Below are positions 48,065 to 57,663 of a stretch of DNA of 64,000 nucleotides, in pieces. The stretch lies in the NCBI GenBank assembly GCA_020186115.1, contig WSYJ01000083.1, positions 1 to 64,000 of the forward strand. Direction: 5' to 3'. Source of the stretch: Histomonas meleagridis. Taxonomy: Eukaryota > Parabasalia > Tritrichomonadida > Dientamoebidae. Both the position numbers and the translations under genes were made by a program. The notes beneath the pieces are model-generated. The model saw only the letters and a list, made by a program, of their open reading frames with translations, had not been told where the DNA came from and did not search any database. Positions within the stretch are counted from its first letter, which is position 1, and every line of letters starts with the position of its first letter.

Positions 48065-48073
48065 TCACTTTTC
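48065..48073 (+). promoter_or_regulatory. Initiator-like TCACTTTTC
   Basis: TCACTTTTC is placed 11 bases before ATG 48076 and 38 before ATG 48103. It fits a trichomonad-type initiator and indicates transcription of the RabGGTase alpha gene from here. GTTCTCAAGAAGACGTTT on the left may belong to the APC4 promoter. Confidence 0.4.
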
Positions 48074-48102
48074 GAATGTTTGCCCAAAAAAGTGACAGCA
48101 AA

Positions 48103-48954
48103 ATGCACGGAAGAAAGAAGGTTTCGATTGATGAAGCAGAAAGAATCAAAGACCAAAAGAAAGCAAAGATGCTTAAAGAAATGATTGCTGAAGCAAATGA
48201 AGCTATTAAAGACCCTACCAAATTCGAAGAATTTTTACCAAAGTCAGCACAATTATTGGTTTACCTTGACGACTTTGCTACACTATGGAATATGCGTAAG
48301 AAGAGAGTTCTTGAAAACAAAACTGAAGAGAATCTAACAAAAGAACTTCAAGTTGCGTTACAAGTACTTCGTAAGAACCCTAAAGCTTATTGGGCGTGGC
48401 ATCACCGTCGTTGGTGTGCAGATCTTTGTGAGAACTTTGACTATAAATATGAAGTCGAACTATGCAATCAATACTTAGCTGCCGATTGCCGTAATTTCCA
48501 TGTCTGGCGTCACCGCCGTTGGGCTGTTTCACGCTGTGGTGAAGACATATATACTCAAGAACTTGCTTTTTCATCCAAGTTAATTGCAGCCAATTTCAGT
48601 AATTTCAGTGCATGGCACTACCGTTCACAACTACCAAACCTCACAAACTTTGAAGAAGAGATAGAAACTGCCAAAGCTGCATTTTGGACCGATCCTAATG
48701 ATCAATCAAGTTGGATCTACTATCGATGGCTTCTTACTCGTCCTTCAATCAAAGAAAATGTGGAACTTCTACAAGAGGAAGTAAGCGGTATGGACGAATT
48801 AATGCATGATGAGCCAAAGTGCAAATATCCTTATCTTGCTGGAATTTGGCTACAAAGAGCACTTCCAAATCCGGACGAAAAGAAGATTTCCGAACTAAAG
48901 GAGAAACTTAAGCAAATAGATCCAATAAGAGCACCTTACTACGATGAACAATAA
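48103..48954 (+). CDS. Rab geranylgeranyltransferase alpha subunit
   Basis: 283 residues from MHGRKKVSI, the family's usual start (an in-frame ATG at 48076 adds nine residues). Prenyltransferase alpha repeats: PKAYWAWHHRRW, CRNFHVWRHRRW, FSNFSAWHYRS and NDQSSWIYYRW, each with the Trp and Arg of the PPTA motif. The enzyme attaches geranylgeranyl to C-terminal cysteines of Rab proteins such as the one at 21885. The alpha chain ends after the repeats, without the Ig-like and LRR domains of animal RabGGTA. Confidence 0.88.
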   Translation: MHGRKKVSIDEAERIKDQKKAKMLKEMIAEANEAIKDPTKFEEFLPKSAQLLVYLDDFATLWNMRKKRVLENKTEENLTKELQVALQVLRKNPKAYWAWHHRRWCADLCENFDYKYEVELCNQYLAADCRNFHVWRHRRWAVSRCGEDIYTQELAFSSKLIAANFSNFSAWHYRSQLPNLTNFEEEIETAKAAFWTDPNDQSSWIYYRWLLTRPSIKENVELLQEEVSGMDELMHDEPKCKYPYLAGIWLQRALPNPDEKKISELKEKLKQIDPIRAPYYDEQ

Positions 48955-49058
48955 GTAAAGTAATTTTTATAAATTGGATCTGTTTTATATCAAAAACAAT
49001 CAATGAAAAATTGAAAATTCAATTGCAAAAATCATTTTCTACAAATATATAAAAAAAA

Positions 49059-49130
49059 CTCCGGCTCGGGGAGTCGAACCCCGCTCGCACGGATGAGAAC
49101 CGTATATCCTAACCGATGAACGAAGCCGGA
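49059..49130 (-). tRNA. tRNA-Glu (CTC)
   Basis: Acceptor TCCGGCT/AGCCGGA pairs fully. Anticodon stem TACGG/CCGTG with loop TTCTCAT gives CTC. T arm CGGGG-TTCGACT-CCCCG is perfect. Discriminator G. Eight T follow at the 3' end (49051-49058). No intron. Confidence 0.95.
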
Positions 49131-49290
49131 ACCCGAAAAAAGATTTTTTATCAAATATTTGATTATCAAAATAATAGTTTTAATGTTATCTATGAATATT
49201 CATTTGGTTACTTGTTGTGAGTATCGCTCACTATTGGAGGAACAATCAATGCGGTTACAAATCAAGATTCGTTCCTCCGCAAAATTAATT

Positions 49291-49363
49291 CAAAAAGTCA
49301 TTTTTTTTCTTTGTCCAGAGCCTCCAATAATGAATAAATTGCTTCAAGAATTATCCTATTTAT
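49291..49363. repeat. Dispersed repeat near tRNA-Glu
   Basis: CAAAAAGTCATTTTTTTTCTTTGTCCAGAGCCTCC...AATGAATAAATTGCTTCAAGAATTATCCTA, the partner of 43059-43130. Nothing else is recognisable in 49131-49812. Confidence 0.55.
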
Positions 49364-49812
49364 AGAACATATGAATTATAAAAAATTGTAAAGACAAATT
49401 TTTGAATTTTTGCTCTGGTCTATAGATATTGAAAATCTTGTATAACTTAAAAACAGAATAAAAACTATAAAAAAATTATATAAATTAATATTGACTATTA
49501 TTAGTTCTATATATTTATTGAATTTGTATTTCTGTATTTGATTCTAGAGCCCAAAAAAGCATTTTGAAATTTTGGAGATTGCTCATAAAAAAATAAGATA
49601 ACAAAATTTGGTTAAGATAATTTTATTGAATAGAATGTGTATACTTTTTTATTTATATTTTTTTAAATTTATTTCAGTGGAAAATGAAAAAAATTGATTT
49701 TCTGATTTGAAACGACCGTTTATTTGGTTGACAGCATCTTATTTGAATTTCATGAATTTTTTCAAAATTTCTTTCACTAATGTTATTTGCGCGTAAGCTG
49801 TAAAAGATTTAA

Positions 49813-50334
49813 TTAATTTGTTTTTATTGGAAGGAGAGATTTGGCATATTCTAAAAAAAGATTGATGTTTCTTTTTTTTAATTCACTGTGTCTTATTTTC
49901 TTGGGATGGATTGCTCCTTCTTCCTCTATGTTCCACAAAATAACTCCTTTTGTTATTGTAAAATCGATAATATTTGTGATTTTCAATAAATTTTTGTTTG
50001 GGTCTTTGTCTGGGATTTCTTTTAAAGATCCATCCAGTGATTTTTTGAAATATATCGCATAAAGATCATCATGTTCGTTGATGTTTACGTGTTGGAAATC
50101 TTCAGTTTGTTTCGCACTCCGATTTTTCTTTCTTCCTTTTTTCTTACCTCTTTCCTCAATAATTTCTTTTTCTGTATTTTCATTGACTAAAATGAAATGA
50201 TCTTTTTCCAACCAAAGCCATTTGGAAGGTTCATTATTTTTCCTGCATAACCGAACGTAGTACTCTTTTTTATCATTTAAATCCCTTTCTGCACCAATGA
50301 AATCGACTTCGATTTGCATGGAAAGGGGATCCAA
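49813..50334 (-). CDS. Possible HP1-like chromodomain protein
   Basis: 173 residues. EYYVRLCRKNNEPSKWLWLEKDHF (about 25-48) resembles the strand and Trp pattern of a chromodomain, which reads methylated histone tails. After a basic linker (ERGKKKGRKKNR) the C-terminal part (ITNIIDFTITKGVILWNIEEEGAIHPKKIRHSELKKRNINLFLEYAKSLL) has the length and order of a chromo shadow domain. The match is by shape only; one aromatic-cage residue or more may be missing. If correct, it acts in heterochromatin. Other small SH3-like folds remain possible. Confidence 0.4.
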   Translation of the reverse strand: MDPLSMQIEVDFIGAERDLNDKKEYYVRLCRKNNEPSKWLWLEKDHFILVNENTEKEIIEERGKKKGRKKNRSAKQTEDFQHVNINEHDDLYAIYFKKSLDGSLKEIPDKDPNKNLLKITNIIDFTITKGVILWNIEEEGAIHPKKIRHSELKKRNINLFLEYAKSLLPIKTN

Positions 50335-50840
50335 AGGTGAAAGCTTTGAACCAGTAAATGTAAACCGCTTTTCAAATAAAAATATCTTTAAAACAAAAGG
50401 AGCTTTATTAATTTTATTCTATTTAATAGATATTGCTCTGTGTCCAATTAATAGATATTATTATTGCTATTATAATTATGAAAAATTGAATTTCGTAATA
50501 AATTTATTCAGACAATAAATATCACTTGCGCAATGAAACTCAAAACCAAGTTTTACACTCAACCAAATAACTTTCCCATAATATATATTATTAATTTGAA
50601 TAAATCCAAATTTCCCCATACCCATATCAGAGTATGATGATCAAATTTTTCTTATTTTTGAATGAAAATTTTATACTTGTATATAAACTAGTTTTTGTTA
50701 TGTTTTACTAGGTATTATTATCAGATTTATGAAATTTAACAACAAATAATCCTCAATGAATTAGCCAGAAAAAATCATATCATCTCAGTAAACTATAGAA
50801 AAATGAATGACAAAAACCGCCTTGAATTTTCCAACCTCCG

Positions 50841-50850
50841 ATCGACCGTT
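50841..50850 (+). promoter_or_regulatory. ACCGTTT motif upstream of glucokinase
   Basis: CGACCGTTTG about 30 bases before the ATG at 50873, the same core as before the Rab gene. AAAACCGCC lies 25 bases further upstream. The remaining gap 50335-50840 has no visible gene. Confidence 0.35.
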
Positions 50851-50872
50851 TGATCAAGCTGAATAAAATTTT

Positions 50873-52072
50873 TTGTCGATGGTTGCATCCACTCACTCAA
50901 TCTCTTTTAGTGACAACGACTTTGCTGCGCTCAGTAACTGGGATAAAGAAGAGTTGAACAATTTGTGTTTAACTATATGGGTCAATTCTAATGATATGCG
51001 CATTGCTGTTTGTCCAGCACCACCCACCGCAGACAAAGAGAGCAATCAATCTGTTGTTTTTCCAAAAAATTCGATATACATTCCTGCGTATAAAGTCACA
51101 AAATCATCACAAGTTCAAGAAAAATTTGATTCTATCAGCGCGGCATTTGCTCAGCATGACTGCACAGTTGTTTTTGCCACCATGAGTTTTGCCGGACCAG
51201 TTTCACAAGATCATGTTGTAGTAACTAATTGGCAATGTGAAGCACGTGAGCGAGTCATACATTTTACTCAGCTACCTTTTGATATATTTCCATTAGGCCG
51301 TCGTAAGTTTATGAATGATCTTGAAGCCGCTTCATATGGGATCATTGCCAAAGAGTCCATCTTTAACGAAGTTTTTTCATTATTAATCGGCTCACCTGAA
51401 CCAGATGATCAAAAGCTTGATGGTTCATCTCTAGTTTTATCCATTGGCTCAGGTTTTGGTGCTTCATATATTTGTCGGGATAATTGTAGCGATTACAACT
51501 GTGTAGTTTCATCAGAAGCAGGCCATTGCCAAGTTATCCGTTGTGAGCCTAACGACCCATATTATGAAGACGAATATCGGTTCATTCAATTTGTCAGTCA
51601 AAAACTCCACGGCGGTTCACATCAACCAGAATGGGAAGACTTATGCGCCTGCCGCGGTCTTGAGCTTGCGTACATGTATCTTAAGACGCAAAAAAATGTT
51701 GCTACCAATAAATGTGCAAGTTACGATGAAATCAGGCAAAAAGCCATCAAAAGAGAAGACGAAGATGCGATGAAAGCGTTTGTTATGCACTTTAGATTCA
51801 TAATGCGAGCTGCGCAAACACTCAGCTTAGGTATCCCATGCCAAAGAGTGTTTTTGATATCTGTTTCGCAAGTGAAAAATTACGAAATAATGAACAATAT
51901 TGCAAACGACTTGAAGTTGGTATTCGAGGAACACCCGAGAAAGGAATGGTTCAAGAACACAAGAGTGTACACGCAAAAGGCATTGTCCAACTTTTCGCTA
52001 TCGGGAGGACTGTTCTTGTCAAGGAATTTGGCGAAGTTGCATCGAAGAGAATCACATTTTAACACTTCGTGA
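50873..52072 (+). CDS. Glucokinase (bacterial-type, ROK-related Glk family)
   Basis: 399 residues. Phosphorylates glucose with ATP at the start of glycolysis. FMNDLEAASYGI (about 144-155) carries the catalytic Asp of the family's ND(L/F)EA block, LSIGSGFGASYI is the glycine-rich loop, and SSEAGHCQ matches the EGGH-type sugar-binding block. The first phosphate-binding motif (normally D-x-GGT-N) is degraded to IWVNSNDMRIAV, so activity is uncertain. Trichomonads are known to have glucokinases of bacterial type instead of eukaryotic hexokinase. G+C is higher here than in neighbours. It starts MSMVASTHS; the frame is single and intact. Confidence 0.75.
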   Translation: MSMVASTHSISFSDNDFAALSNWDKEELNNLCLTIWVNSNDMRIAVCPAPPTADKESNQSVVFPKNSIYIPAYKVTKSSQVQEKFDSISAAFAQHDCTVVFATMSFAGPVSQDHVVVTNWQCEARERVIHFTQLPFDIFPLGRRKFMNDLEAASYGIIAKESIFNEVFSLLIGSPEPDDQKLDGSSLVLSIGSGFGASYICRDNCSDYNCVVSSEAGHCQVIRCEPNDPYYEDEYRFIQFVSQKLHGGSHQPEWEDLCACRGLELAYMYLKTQKNVATNKCASYDEIRQKAIKREDEDAMKAFVMHFRFIMRAAQTLSLGIPCQRVFLISVSQVKNYEIMNNIANDLKLVFEEHPRKEWFKNTRVYTQKALSNFSLSGGLFLSRNLAKLHRRESHFNTS

Positions 52073-52564
52073 ATTTGTTTTATTGAAATTGTTAAGTAAA
52101 AATTTAATAATTTTATGTTGATATTAAGAATATTCGAATAAATGATAAAATTTACTTAAATAATCATTGGCGCTTAAATGGAACAAAACTTTTTGTGTTG
52201 AGTAATTCTTTAGATACTTTATCATGTTATAATTAAATATTTAATATACATTACAAGAAACATGTGAATCATTTACTTATAAAGGATATTAAGGATTTTG
52301 ACTTTAATAAATGCATTCATGCTAAAGCTGTGATTCTGTTGTTATAAGAAAAAAAATGTGTATTTTAGCAAGAATCATGCTGAAAAACTTTAATATTCCA
52401 TTTCACTTGCTTCCAAAGTAAAAAATATTTCCTTGATCATGATTTTTTTTAATAAATTCCGCTTAATCACTTGTTGAACAAGGTTCCAATTCTTCAAAAG
52501 TTCCTCAAAAAAAAGTGGTATTATTCGGATTTAATGAAATAATTATATCAAGTATATGAAATAT
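52073..52564. other. Gene-free stretch
   Basis: About 490 bases between the glucokinase and the serpin pseudogene, AT-rich, with no open frame above about 40 codons and no RNA-like structure noticed. Confidence 0.35.
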
Positions 52565-53625
52565 TTAATATTCAATCTTAGGTAAATAGACATTACCAGC
52601 AAACAAAATTGCATTTGTTGAATTGTTCATTATCACGAAAAAGAAAGGGTAATTTACCCAAAATATTGTTGGTTGGTTCCTAGAACTATGGCTTTTAGGT
52701 CTGTATTCCATGGTCGACACAGCAGCTGCGACTGTTGATGTCTCAGAAACATCGATTTTCACCTTCTGGTACCAAATCCTGAAACATAATACTGGAATTC
52801 TTCATTCGGGCATTCTGCATTTTCTGAGAAAATTAAATTCATTCCAAGTGATTTCAAAACAGGAACAAGGTCTATGTGGGATGAGAATTCAAATTTTGGC
52901 ATTATTAATCTGATATTGGTGCTTGACATTGAATTAATTCCTGTCATAAATTCTTCTTCAGTGATTTCGATTGGTTTTATTTCATGAGGAAGACAAATAA
53001 CCATAGAATATTCATCTTGGTAAGGAATACGAACCATTTTGAAAGTAGGAAGAATGGCTACTGGTAAGTTTATAGACTTGATGACCATGTAATTCATTGC
53101 TATTGAATCAAATGCAAACTTGGGATTTGCAATTTTCCATACGTCATCCGGACTTCGAGTTTTCATATCAAATTTTGTCTTCCATTTGGAATTAAAGCAT
53201 AATGCATTGATTAAAACCATAGATGTTGTACTACTTAAGTTCTCAACTGCTTTGGGAATTATACCTTTTGTGGCTCTGTTGACAGCTGAATTGATCATAT
53301 TCGTAGCTGGTTGTGGAAAAATTTCTTGTTCAATCTTAATACCAATTTCATTAAGACACTTAAATAAAGAGTCAGGGATATTTAAAAGTTTGTTGAGCCA
53401 GATTTGACTATATGTACTAACACAACTCCTACTTTATTGATTAATCATTGTTCGAAGCTCTGAAGCAATTGCTTCATCTGAGACATCATCATCAAGTTTA
53501 AGTACTTATATAATTTCAGATCTGGTTTGCCCCTTGAATAATGATGGCGTCATTGACAAAATCATATAAATACTGATTGGTGAAACAATGTTATTCTTTT
53601 CAGGTTCTGCCAATAATTTAAACAT
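52565..53625 (-). pseudogene. Serpin pseudogene
   Basis: Serpins are protease inhibitors that trap their target by loop insertion. From ATG 53625 the frame reads MFKLLAEPEKNNIVSPISIYMILSM, typical of the serpin start. It is broken by TAA after RSEII and TAA after RTMINQ, then runs open through 53298-52759 (LINALCFNSKWKTKF, the breach/shutter region). A frameshift after SEN-type sequence near 52760 moves it to 52565-52762, which holds the hinge KIDVSETSTVAAAVST, the reactive loop, and the C-terminal NYPFFFVIMNNSTNAILFAGNVYLP. Two stops and one shift in a family-complete sequence show a recently dead gene. Confidence 0.8.
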
Positions 53626-53996
53626 GTCGAACGCTAGCTTGCTACATTATGAAATTTAAAATAATTGCTTTTTTAACTTGGCTATTAATTCGAGTTTATT
53701 CTATTTTTCAAATCAAGTTAGCCAACTTGGTTATAAAAAACAAGTTTATTTCTTGATATAATTTTTTGAAATTTATAGTTTTAACCAGAAAAAATGATTT
53801 AAGGAAGTTTTGGATACATTATTACATAAAATATCACACATTTTAGGTATAATCATATAAAAACTGATTTTTATTTACAAGAAAAGTTATCATATTAAAT
53901 AACTTTAAAAAATTACAATATATATTATATATACCATAATTATTTATCTTTAGATTTATATTAATTTTTGTTTTAGGATTAAATAATGAACCAAAA

Positions 53997-56582
53997 CTAT
54001 ACTTTTATAAATTCATCTTCTTTGAAATCATTTGCAAATGGATCATCTTCAACATAACTAGTACTAAACACTGATGTAAAACTGTTTACCGAATTTCCTT
54101 TTTCATATTGTTTTGTTTCATTGTCTTCGCCATCATTTTCATTTTCTGTACTAATTGTTTTATTATTTTTGTTACGGTGAATTATATAAATTACAATAAC
54201 AACAACAATTATTATTATTACTATGATACATACTATAACAATAATAATAATTGTTTTTGTATTTTCATTATTTTGTTCATTAATTGGATTAACTAATGTA
54301 AAGAAATTTGAATAAAAATTATAAATCGTTGAATAATATATAACAGTATAATTATAATAAATAATATTAGTGAAGATATAAGTTTCCTTTGAACCAATAA
54401 TAGAAAATGTAATAGTATTCAAATAAAATGTCTTTTGAATAATTGTTTCTGTTATTGAATACGAACTATATAAAACTCTTGAATTTGATAAAATATAACC
54501 AATTGGAAGAGATGCTGTAAATGAATTTGATTTAGTGAATGAATTTGATCTAGTAAAAGTATTTGAACTTGTAAATGTATTTGATTCAGTAAAAGTATTT
54601 GAACTTGTAAATGTATTTGATCCAGTAAAAGTATTTGTTGGTGGAAGACATTCATCAATAATTGTTCCTTTGACTATATCAAAATACGCAAATTTTGTTC
54701 CTGTATATGATTCAAGTGTCATTACGACTTTTACCTGAGAATAAAGAAATGCATCGAATTCAACAAATGGCTCATTCTCACCTAAAAAATAAACACACTC
54801 AAGACTCCTACAAGAAATAAATGCATTCATATAAATTTCTTGAACGCTTCTTCCTATTATAACTGTTTTTAATTGGTAACATGACGAAAAAATATAATCA
54901 GAAATATAACCAATTTGATCAGGAACTATGAAATTTAACAATGAAGAACATGAACTAAATGCACCAGATCCAATGGAAACAACAGAATCAGGGATTATTA
55001 TATGTTTTAATGAAGTACATGAACTAAACGCATATGATCCAATGTAAGTCAATTCAGATGGAATCAAAATATTACTTAAATTTGAACATGAGATAAATGC
55101 GTATGATCCAATAGATGTTACAGATGTCATAATATCAAATGATTCTTTAGAATTTCCTGGTGGAAAACATATAATAGAAGTAAAGTTTTTGTCATAAAGA
55201 ATTCCATCGTTTTCATAATTTGCATAATTTAAGTTTTCATTCGAAACATTAATAAACTTCAGATTTTCACAGTATGAAAAGACTCCACTTCCAATTGAAG
55301 TTACTGAGTATGGAATTGTGATATTTTTAAATAAAGTACATGAAGAAAATGCATTATTTCCAATCGAAGTAACCGAATTAGGAATAGTAAAATTTGTTAA
55401 TAATACACATGAAGAAAAAGCTGAAGAACCAATCTTTTTAATGTTTCCTAAAATAATAACCTTTTCTAATTTCCTACAACTCAAAAAAGTATAATCTTCA
55501 ATAGATGTCACTAGTTTAGGAATTGTAATATTTTTTAATGATGTGCATTGCCAAAATGCATAAGATCCAATTGTTTTCAGACTTTCTCCAAATGTAATAT
55601 TTTCTAACTTCGAGCAAGAATAAAATATATTTTCTCCAATTGTTTCCACATTCTTTCCAACAAAAATTGTCTTTAAATTATCACAATAGCTAAATGCATC
55701 ATCTCCAATAGTTTTTACATATTCACCAATAAAAATTGTTTCTAAATCATCACAATTATTAAATACATTTGATCTAATTTCTGTTATTTGCCGATCAATT
55801 GTCAATGATTCGAAAGAACAATAAGATAAAGAGGAATCACCATAAATTGTAACTGAATCTGGAATATCAGATATTTTGGATGTACTTTCTGCTGGAAAAA
55901 TAAGAAGAATAGTGAAATCTTTGCTATAAAGAATTCCATCATTATTGTAATTAGCATAATTCGGATTTTGATCAGAAACTTTGATAAACTTAAGTTTTTG
56001 GCATTGAGCAAAAGCTTCATTTCCAATAGATATCACATTACTTGAAATTGTAATTTCTAATAATGAAGAACAGAAATTAAATGCATGATCACCAAACGAA
56101 GTGATGGAATCAGGAAGTGTTACATTTATTAGGTCCCAGCATGAATGAAAAGCCATCCTACCAACTGTTTGAACTGAATTAGCAATATCAACAGAAACAA
56201 TATCGACCCAAAAATTAAAAGCCCAATCAGGAATGCTTGTGATTCCATATGAGATAATAACGTGCAATGTTTCATCTTCATATTCATCTGAAAAATCATC
56301 TACTGTATTAATAGTGAGAGTATTTGTTATATTATCAAAAATTTGAAATGAAAATGTAAATAAACAAACAAAAAGAATTATGAAGAAGTTAACATTCGAA
56401 ATTTCTTTGTAAGTAAAATATTTTGTAGAAAATAATTTTATGCCACATAATAGCAGAATCAAAGTAAGCATTAATAAATGAAAATTCAGTAGCCAATAAA
56501 AATAATTTGTAAAAAGATTGCAACTGAGTTTGAACAATGGTTTACTGCATAAGTCATAACTTTCATCGTATTTATTATTCAA
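53997..56582 (-). CDS. BspA-like leucine-rich-repeat surface protein
   Basis: 861 residues. An N-terminal membrane segment (about 28-50) is followed by about 17 LRR_5-type repeats of 23 residues (consensus ...LKNITIPNSVTSIGSYAFSSCTS), then a Ser/Thr-rich stalk of seven NTFT-type hexamers (about 650-695), a C-terminal membrane segment (TIIIIVIVCIIVIIIIVVVIVIY, about 786-810) and an acidic cytosolic tail ending FANDFKEDEFIKV. This is the layout of the BspA-like family of trichomonads, which are cell-surface proteins thought to bind host cells or matrix. A second hydrophobic stretch at about 75-90 is also present. It starts MNNKYDESYDL. Confidence 0.88.
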   Translation of the reverse strand: MNNKYDESYDLCSKPLFKLSCNLFTNYFYWLLNFHLLMLTLILLLCGIKLFSTKYFTYKEISNVNFFIILFVCLFTFSFQIFDNITNTLTINTVDDFSDEYEDETLHVIISYGITSIPDWAFNFWVDIVSVDIANSVQTVGRMAFHSCWDLINVTLPDSITSFGDHAFNFCSSLLEITISSNVISIGNEAFAQCQKLKFIKVSDQNPNYANYNNDGILYSKDFTILLIFPAESTSKISDIPDSVTIYGDSSLSYCSFESLTIDRQITEIRSNVFNNCDDLETIFIGEYVKTIGDDAFSYCDNLKTIFVGKNVETIGENIFYSCSKLENITFGESLKTIGSYAFWQCTSLKNITIPKLVTSIEDYTFLSCRKLEKVIILGNIKKIGSSAFSSCVLLTNFTIPNSVTSIGNNAFSSCTLFKNITIPYSVTSIGSGVFSYCENLKFINVSNENLNYANYENDGILYDKNFTSIICFPPGNSKESFDIMTSVTSIGSYAFISCSNLSNILIPSELTYIGSYAFSSCTSLKHIIIPDSVVSIGSGAFSSCSSLLNFIVPDQIGYISDYIFSSCYQLKTVIIGRSVQEIYMNAFISCRSLECVYFLGENEPFVEFDAFLYSQVKVVMTLESYTGTKFAYFDIVKGTIIDECLPPTNTFTGSNTFTSSNTFTESNTFTSSNTFTRSNSFTKSNSFTASLPIGYILSNSRVLYSSYSITETIIQKTFYLNTITFSIIGSKETYIFTNIIYYNYTVIYYSTIYNFYSNFFTLVNPINEQNNENTKTIIIIVIVCIIVIIIIVVVIVIYIIHRNKNNKTISTENENDGEDNETKQYEKGNSVNSFTSVFSTSYVEDDPFANDFKEDEFIKV

Positions 56583-56942
56583 AGCTAGAGGGTAAGAAAA
56601 ATTTATATTTGAATGTTTCTAAAGAATTTGATTTTCTTGTAACAAATTCATTGTATTGAGACTTTAATTTAAAGTCAGTTCCAACACTGTCTAATAAGCA
56701 AACGATTGATATAATAAGCATTAGAAATCGTATATTCGCTTTAATCGAAAGATGGATTTTGGTAAGAACGGTAACAACAGAAAACTTTATCAATTTTTCA
56801 ATTTATATAGAAATGCTTTTGAAAAATGTGTAACTGCAACTAACGGATTATCATTTCGCAAAAATGATGGCGAAAGTCAAACAAAGTTAGTCAAAAGTAC
56901 GGCCACAACACGGCTTTGAAAAAGTAGAAAATTGACATTTCG
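56583..56942. other. Divergent intergenic region
   Basis: 360 bases between the BspA-like gene and the Ub-like-eS31 gene. CTAACGGATTATCA near 56840 resembles the AACGGT motif, about 100 bases before ATG 56943. Confidence 0.3.
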
Positions 56943-57371
56943 ATGCAGATCTTCTTGAAGACGCTGGATGGAAGGTTTATTAGTTTAGATGTTGAATCTT
57001 CAGACTCCATTGAAAACATCAAGGCTATGGCAGATGTTAATGGCCTTCTTGTTTTCGGTGGTAAAGAATTAAACGATGAATTTTCACTTGCTGATTATTC
57101 AATCGTTGAAGACTCGATTCTTTACGATTTACCAGAAGTCGATGGAGGTAAAAAGAAGAAGAGGAAGAAGAAGAGCTTCACAACAAAGAAAAGGGTTCCA
57201 CATACAAGAAAGAAGGAAAAGATGAAGCTTCTTAAACTATTCAAGATCGGTAAAGATGGATCAGTTGAACCACAACGCAAAGAATGCGAGAACTGCAAAG
57301 GTTGTTTCATGGCCAAACATAAAGATGGCCGTCTATATTGTGGAAACTGTCATTTAACCATTACCAAGTAA
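56943..57371 (+). CDS. Divergent ubiquitin-like / ribosomal protein eS31 (S27a) fusion
   Basis: 142 residues. Residues 1-69 are a ubiquitin-like domain (MQIFLKTLDGRFISLDVESSD...GLLVFGGKELND...LADYSIVEDSIL) ending DGG, shorter and much diverged from ubiquitin; it lacks the LRLRGG tail. After GG a basic block (KKKKRKKKSF) leads into eS31 with its zinc ribbon (CENCKGC...CGNCH) of the 40S subunit. In most eukaryotes the front part is normal ubiquitin; a degenerate version may act only as a folding partner cut off after GG. The companion ubiquitin-eL40 gene lies 4 kb away on the other strand. Stop overlaps TAAA. Confidence 0.88.
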   Translation: MQIFLKTLDGRFISLDVESSDSIENIKAMADVNGLLVFGGKELNDEFSLADYSIVEDSILYDLPEVDGGKKKKRKKKSFTTKKRVPHTRKKEKMKLLKLFKIGKDGSVEPQRKECENCKGCFMAKHKDGRLYCGNCHLTITK

Positions 57372-57663
57372 ATACATATCCTCTTCTACTTTCCCACTCT
57401 ATTAAGGCGGGTGATTCAGATGATCAACGAAAGCATCAAAACATTTTATTTGCATAAATAATTTCAATCATCATTATTGATATTTCATGAAGCACTTCAT
57501 TTTGTAACTAACCAAAGGGACTTTATCCTTTATTTAGTTCAACTATGAAGTCCAAATTGTAATCTCAATAATGTCGAAGTTATTTACAAATTTATGTTTT
57601 CGAATGTTTTTGTTGTTCATTTTGATTACCCATTTTTTAAAAAAATGTTTTGTTGTGGATTGT

